Assembly: GCF_031583025.1 (NCBI RefSeq)
Contig: NZ_CP134062.1
Location: 248,001 to 312,000 of the forward strand
Direction: 5' to 3'
From: Mycobacterium sp. Z3061
Lineage (GTDB): Bacteria; Actinomycetota; Actinomycetes; Mycobacteriales; Mycobacteriaceae
Length of the DNA: 64,000 bases
A program made the translations under genes and the position numbers. Below, piece after piece: positions 60,874 through 64,000 of this stretch (position 1 is its first letter; every line of letters begins with the position of its first letter). The notes beneath the pieces were generated by a model. It did no database searches. It worked only from the letters and a program-made list of their open reading frames with translations, and was not told where the DNA came from.

Positions 60874-60920
60874 CACGATTGAACACGAAGCGTCAAACCG
60901 TTCATCGCAGGAGGTCGTGC

Positions 60921-61748
60921 GTGAGTCTGTCCGACGCGGTCGTCGGTACCCCGATGACTCCGGCGACCTTTCGGTGGGATGAAACGGACGTCATCCTCTA
61001 CGCGCTGGGTGTCGGTGCCCGGCCCCCCACCGAGCTCCCGTTGCTCAATGAAGCGTGCGGGCCGCAGGTGCTGCCGACCTTCGCGCTCGTCGCGAACTGG
61101 TGGGCGGTCAAGGACCTGCGCAGCGCGCTCGACCTGGGTACGTTTCCGATTGTGCATGCCGCGCAGTCCCTTGACCTGCACCGGCCGATCGCGACCCGCG
61201 GCGAGCTTTCCGTGCGCGCCGAGGTCTCGGCGGTCTGGGACAAGGGCAAGCATGCCGCAGTGGAACTCACCAGTCGGGGCACCGACGACGACGGGCCGGT
61301 CTTCGTCGCTCGGTCACAGACCATGGTGCTCGGCGCCGGAGGTTTCGGCGGGGGCCGCGCTCCGGTGGCAGACCCCGATCCCGAGGGTGAACCGGACGCG
61401 CAGCGTGACGACGTCGTCCGGCCGGAGCAGGCCGCGATCTACCGGTTGTCCGGTGACCGCAACCAACTGCACATCGATCCGGCGGCTGCCCGCAAGTACG
61501 GCTTCGACGACGTCTTCCTCCACGGACTGTGCACGCTCGGATTCGCAGCACGAGCTTTGATCAATGAGTTCGGGCACGGAAACCCAGCCGCGTTGACGTC
61601 ATTGAGCTGTCGGTTCGCCAAGCCGGTGCGCCTCGACGCCGCGGTGCGCACCGAGATGTGGCGATCGGGAGAATCAGTGCGATTCCGGATGCTGCAAGGC
61701 GATGTGCTGGCGTTGAGTTCGGGTTCCGCATCGGTGTCGGGAGGCTGA
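60921..61748 (+). CDS. MaoC-like enoyl-CoA hydratase 2 (double hot-dog)
   Basis: A 275-residue protein with an N-terminal degenerate and a C-terminal catalytic hot-dog domain. The hydratase-2 motif YRLSGDRNQLHIDPAAA keeps the catalytic Asp and His (Gln replaces the usual Pro after Asn). This is the MFE-2/ChsH-like layout for R-specific hydration of bulky enoyl-CoAs. GTG 60921 follows GGAGG. First of three overlapping or touching genes (MaoC, TetR, SDR). Confidence 0.9.
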   Translation: MSLSDAVVGTPMTPATFRWDETDVILYALGVGARPPTELPLLNEACGPQVLPTFALVANWWAVKDLRSALDLGTFPIVHAAQSLDLHRPIATRGELSVRAEVSAVWDKGKHAAVELTSRGTDDDGPVFVARSQTMVLGAGGFGGGRAPVADPDPEGEPDAQRDDVVRPEQAAIYRLSGDRNQLHIDPAAARKYGFDDVFLHGLCTLGFAARALINEFGHGNPAALTSLSCRFAKPVRLDAAVRTEMWRSGESVRFRMLQGDVLALSSGSASVSGG

Positions 61749-61750
61749 AC

Positions 61751-62377
61751 ATGGATCAAAGACGGGCCCGGGGACAGCGCAACAGGCAAGCTCTCATCCA
61801 CGCGGCGATCGACCTGTTCAGCGATCGTGGTTACGAAGCGACGACTATCGAACAGATCTCGGCCGCGGCCGGAGTGGCGCCGCGGACGTTCTTTCACCAC
61901 TTCGCCACCAAGGACGACATCCTGTTCGACGGATACGCCGACCGGCTCGCAGAGGCCACCAGGCGGTTCCGGGCGGCCCACCCCGATTCACTGGCCGAAG
62001 CTCTCGCCGAGGCGTCATCGGCGGTGGCGCAGGCGATCACCGAACAGCCGGAACTGTTCGTGGCGCGCGCGCGGCTGTACCAGAGGGTGCCGGCGCTACG
62101 GGCGACGATGCTCCGGATCAATGAGGACTGGATCGACCAACTCACCGCGGAGGTCGCACGCTGGTTGGGGTGCGAGGGCGGGAATGACCTCCGGCCGCGC
62201 CTTGCCGCGACATTGCTCAACGGGGCCAACCGCGCCGCCATCGATGTGTGGGTCGGCGGCGGCGGTCACGGCGACCTGCCCGGCCTGATTGCCGAATCGG
62301 TTCAGTTGGTGCGGCCGGCGATCTGCGCAATCGAGCAGGCCGGCACCGCCGCCGCGGAGAGTCAACGTGCCGGCTGA
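61751..62377 (+). CDS. TetR family transcriptional regulator
   Basis: A 208-residue TetR protein with helix-turn-helix TIEQISAAAGVAPRTFFHHFATKDDILFDG (about residues 34-64) and the FFxHFxTK form of the MftR-type subgroup. It begins 2 bases after the MaoC stop and overlaps the SDR start by 11 bases, so it is an operon member, not a separate unit. It probably regulates the divergent promoter at 60826-60920. Confidence 0.87.
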   Translation: MDQRRARGQRNRQALIHAAIDLFSDRGYEATTIEQISAAAGVAPRTFFHHFATKDDILFDGYADRLAEATRRFRAAHPDSLAEALAEASSAVAQAITEQPELFVARARLYQRVPALRATMLRINEDWIDQLTAEVARWLGCEGGNDLRPRLAATLLNGANRAAIDVWVGGGGHGDLPGLIAESVQLVRPAICAIEQAGTAAAESQRAG

Positions 62378-63116
62378 ATCACGTCCACTGGCGATCGTCA
62401 CCGGAGGGGCGCGGGGGATCGGTGAGGCCATCGTCGACACGTTGGTGGCCGCCGGACACCGGGTGGCCGCTGTCGACATCAATGCAAAAGCCCTCGAGCG
62501 GATTCGCGCTTCGGAGTACGCGCGATCGGGACAACTCATCCCCGTGCAGCTGTCGATCACCGAGCGTGCAGCGGTGGAGACGGCGGTGCGCGACCTGACC
62601 GACCGTCACGGGCCCATCTGTGCGCTGGTCAACAATGCCGGGATGACCTTGCCCGCAACATTTTTGGATCAGACCGACGATGACTGGGATCAGATCGTGG
62701 AGGTCAATCTCAAGGGCACGTTCGTGGTGTCGCAAGTCGTGGCCCGTTCGATGGTGACCGCAGGTGGCGGTTCGATCGTCAACGTGAGTTCGGTATCGGC
62801 GCACGGGGTGCGTACCGGACCGCCCGCATACGCCGCCGCCAAGTCGGGAGTCGAGGGGCTGAGCAGGCTGATGGCCGTGCAACTGGGCGAGCACGGTGTC
62901 CGGGTCAACACGGTGGTGGTCGGTACGACCGCGACTCCGTGGCTGCTGTCGCGCAAGAGTGAGGCGGAACTTGACCGGATGCGCGCGACGACCCTGACCG
63001 GCCGGCTCGGCGAACCCTCAGACGTTGCGGCCACGGTCGCGTTCCTGTGCTCACCGCAGGCCAAACACGTCACCGGTCAGCTTATTTCGGTCTCGGGTGG
63101 CCAGTGGATACCGTGA
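62367..63116 (+). CDS. Short-chain dehydrogenase (FabG-like)
   Basis: A 249-residue classical SDR: VTGGARGIGEAI, NNAG, catalytic Ser in VNVSSVSAHG, YAAAKSG, and GQLISVSGGQWIP at the end. GTG 62367 overlaps the TetR gene by 11 bases. With the MaoC hydratase two genes upstream it forms a hydration-oxidation pair for beta-oxidation. Confidence 0.9.
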   Translation: MPAESRPLAIVTGGARGIGEAIVDTLVAAGHRVAAVDINAKALERIRASEYARSGQLIPVQLSITERAAVETAVRDLTDRHGPICALVNNAGMTLPATFLDQTDDDWDQIVEVNLKGTFVVSQVVARSMVTAGGGSIVNVSSVSAHGVRTGPPAYAAAKSGVEGLSRLMAVQLGEHGVRVNTVVVGTTATPWLLSRKSEAELDRMRATTLTGRLGEPSDVAATVAFLCSPQAKHVTGQLISVSGGQWIP

Positions 63117-63188
63117 AGCGATCGATAGGACAATGAGACAGAGATTGATATGCTGTTTAGCTGTCGCAGTTCAGTGCCGGGAGATGTC

Positions 63189-63956
63189 GTGGAGTTGAAG
63201 AGAATACTGTTCGAGGTCAGTGAGCAGATCGCGACTATCACGATCAACCGTCCGGACCGGCTCAACGCCACCGACGATCTCACCCGTACCGAGCTGGGTA
63301 TGGCTTGGGCGCAGGTTCGCGACGATCCGAACATCCGGGTAGCCATCATCACCGGTGCCGGTGACCGCGCATTCTCGGCCGGCCAAGACATCCAAGCCAC
63401 CGCCGCGAACGGCATCCGGAACAAAGTGCCGGGCTCCCGTTTGCACCACAATGTGTGGAAGCCGGTCATATGTGCCTTGAATGGCATGGTGGTCGGTGGC
63501 GGCCTGCATCAGGTGGCGGACGCGGACCTGATCATCGCGGCCGAACATGCCGAGCTGATCGACACCCACCTGCGGGTCGGCAACGTCTTCGCCCTCGAGC
63601 CGGCGGTACTGCTGCGCAGGATGCCGCTGTCGATGGTGATGCAGCTCGCGCTGATGACCAAACAGGGTCGCATCAGCGCGCAGCGGGCCTTCGAGATCGG
63701 TTTGATCAACGAGGTCGTACCGGCAGATCAGCTGCAACGGCGCGCACGAGAGATCGCGCTGGAGATCACCAAGCTCTCACCGGCCACCGTCCAGGCTTCC
63801 ATCAAGGCGATGTGGACCAGTCTCGACGTCGGCCTGCACGCGGCCAATGACGTCGCGTACCGGTACGTGCTGCAACACCAGTTGACCCACCCCGACTACC
63901 GGGAGGGAATGGTCGCGTTCGCCGAGAAGCGCGAACCTCGCTGGGTGGTGGAGTAG
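63189..63956 (+). CDS. Enoyl-CoA hydratase/isomerase family protein
   Basis: A 255-residue crotonase. FSAGQDIQAT and LNGMVVGGGLHQVADADLI form the oxyanion hole; the following loop THLRVGNVFALEPAVLL is unlike the standard double-Glu site. GTG 63189 has GGGAG 5 bases upstream and TATGCT (63149-63154) about 35 bases before it; ATG 63150 would add 13 residues but has no ribosome site. It is followed 7 bases later by another gene that runs off the window. Confidence 0.85.
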   Translation: MELKRILFEVSEQIATITINRPDRLNATDDLTRTELGMAWAQVRDDPNIRVAIITGAGDRAFSAGQDIQATAANGIRNKVPGSRLHHNVWKPVICALNGMVVGGGLHQVADADLIIAAEHAELIDTHLRVGNVFALEPAVLLRRMPLSMVMQLALMTKQGRISAQRAFEIGLINEVVPADQLQRRAREIALEITKLSPATVQASIKAMWTSLDVGLHAANDVAYRYVLQHQLTHPDYREGMVAFAEKREPRWVVE

Positions 63957-63963
63957 CGCCGAA

Positions 63964-64000
63964 ATGACGGAATCTGCCCGGGTTTTCAGCTACGATGCGT
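63964..64000 (+). CDS. Start of a further gene, cut by the window end
   Basis: ATG 63964, 7 bases after the crotonase stop, opens a frame of 12 codons reading MTESARVFSYDA to the window end. It is probably the next member of the same operon. Too short to identify. Confidence 0.4.
   Translation, partial: MTESARVFSYDA

Noticed and set aside
1-64000. CRISPR arrays, tRNA or rRNA genes, insertion sequences, phage genes
   Set aside because: No regularly spaced repeats, no transposase or integrase motifs and no recognisable RNA gene were seen on either strand; tRNA detection by eye is limited, so a covariance-model scan would be needed to be certain.

Overview
The window is high-GC chromosomal DNA from an actinobacterium, most likely a mycobacterium of the Mycolicibacterium type. 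The reasons are the many GTG, TTG and 4-base-overlap (NTGA) starts, leaderless genes with TANNNT -10 boxes exactly 6 bases before the start codon, an Eis-type acetyltransferase ending in Phe, luciferase-like (probably F420-dependent) oxidoreductases, a mycofactocin-type SDR, and a great excess of TetR regulators, P450s, acyl-CoA dehydrogenases and crotonases. I found no rRNA, tRNA, CRISPR, phage or insertion sequence. Gene density is very high and no gap exceeds about 200 bases.

Part 1 (1-20.8 kb) is a series of small self-regulated modules. 10-5413: an oxidoreductase operon (FAD oxidase, Eis-like acetyltransferase, PHBH-fold monooxygenase, small conserved protein) between two TetR genes, each next to its own palindrome. 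5397-12520: a LysR gene divergent from a nutrient-acquisition operon made of a PHP/DUF3604 hydrolase, a 29-residue cysteine-type leader peptide, a sulfonate/nitrate-type ABC transporter (lipoprotein, ATPase, permease) and a metallophosphoesterase, probably for an organosulfur compound. 12486-17074: a PadR gene heading a patatin plus Baeyer-Villiger-type monooxygenase operon, divergent from an NTF2-like protein and a luciferase-like oxidoreductase. 17082-20795: a TetR gene, a ferritin-like metal hydrolase and a second Baeyer-Villiger-type enzyme.

Part 2 (20.9-64 kb) is a catabolic island of about 43 kb made of short, often divergent operons. It encodes a Rieske oxygenase, four P450s, SDRs, two paralogous amidohydrolases, five acyl-CoA dehydrogenase genes (two adjacent pairs plus one), seven crotonases, a MaoC hydratase, one AMP-dependent acyl-CoA ligase, four class III CoA-transferase genes (one a tandem fusion), two thiolase-fold proteins without the usual cysteine (each with an OB/DUF35 partner), a fused alpha-beta 2-oxoacid dehydrogenase E1 with a free lipoyl protein, and several NTF2/SRPBCC/VOC proteins. 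Hydroxylation, CoA activation or transfer, beta-oxidation, aldol-type chain shortening and ring hydrolysis are all represented, as in steroid or terpenoid degradation, but the substrate cannot be read from the sequence.

The island looks co-regulated. The 8-mer AATAGAAC (GTTCTATT on the other strand) occurs in five intergenic promoters, with a one-mismatch copy in a sixth, and in four of these it overlaps the -10 box. A second shared element, TGTATTACTGTT, lies in three more. Three TetR genes (31814, 52479, 61751) lie inside the island and are candidate regulators. The region may therefore be a single pathway with a dedicated regulator, not described as far as I can tell.
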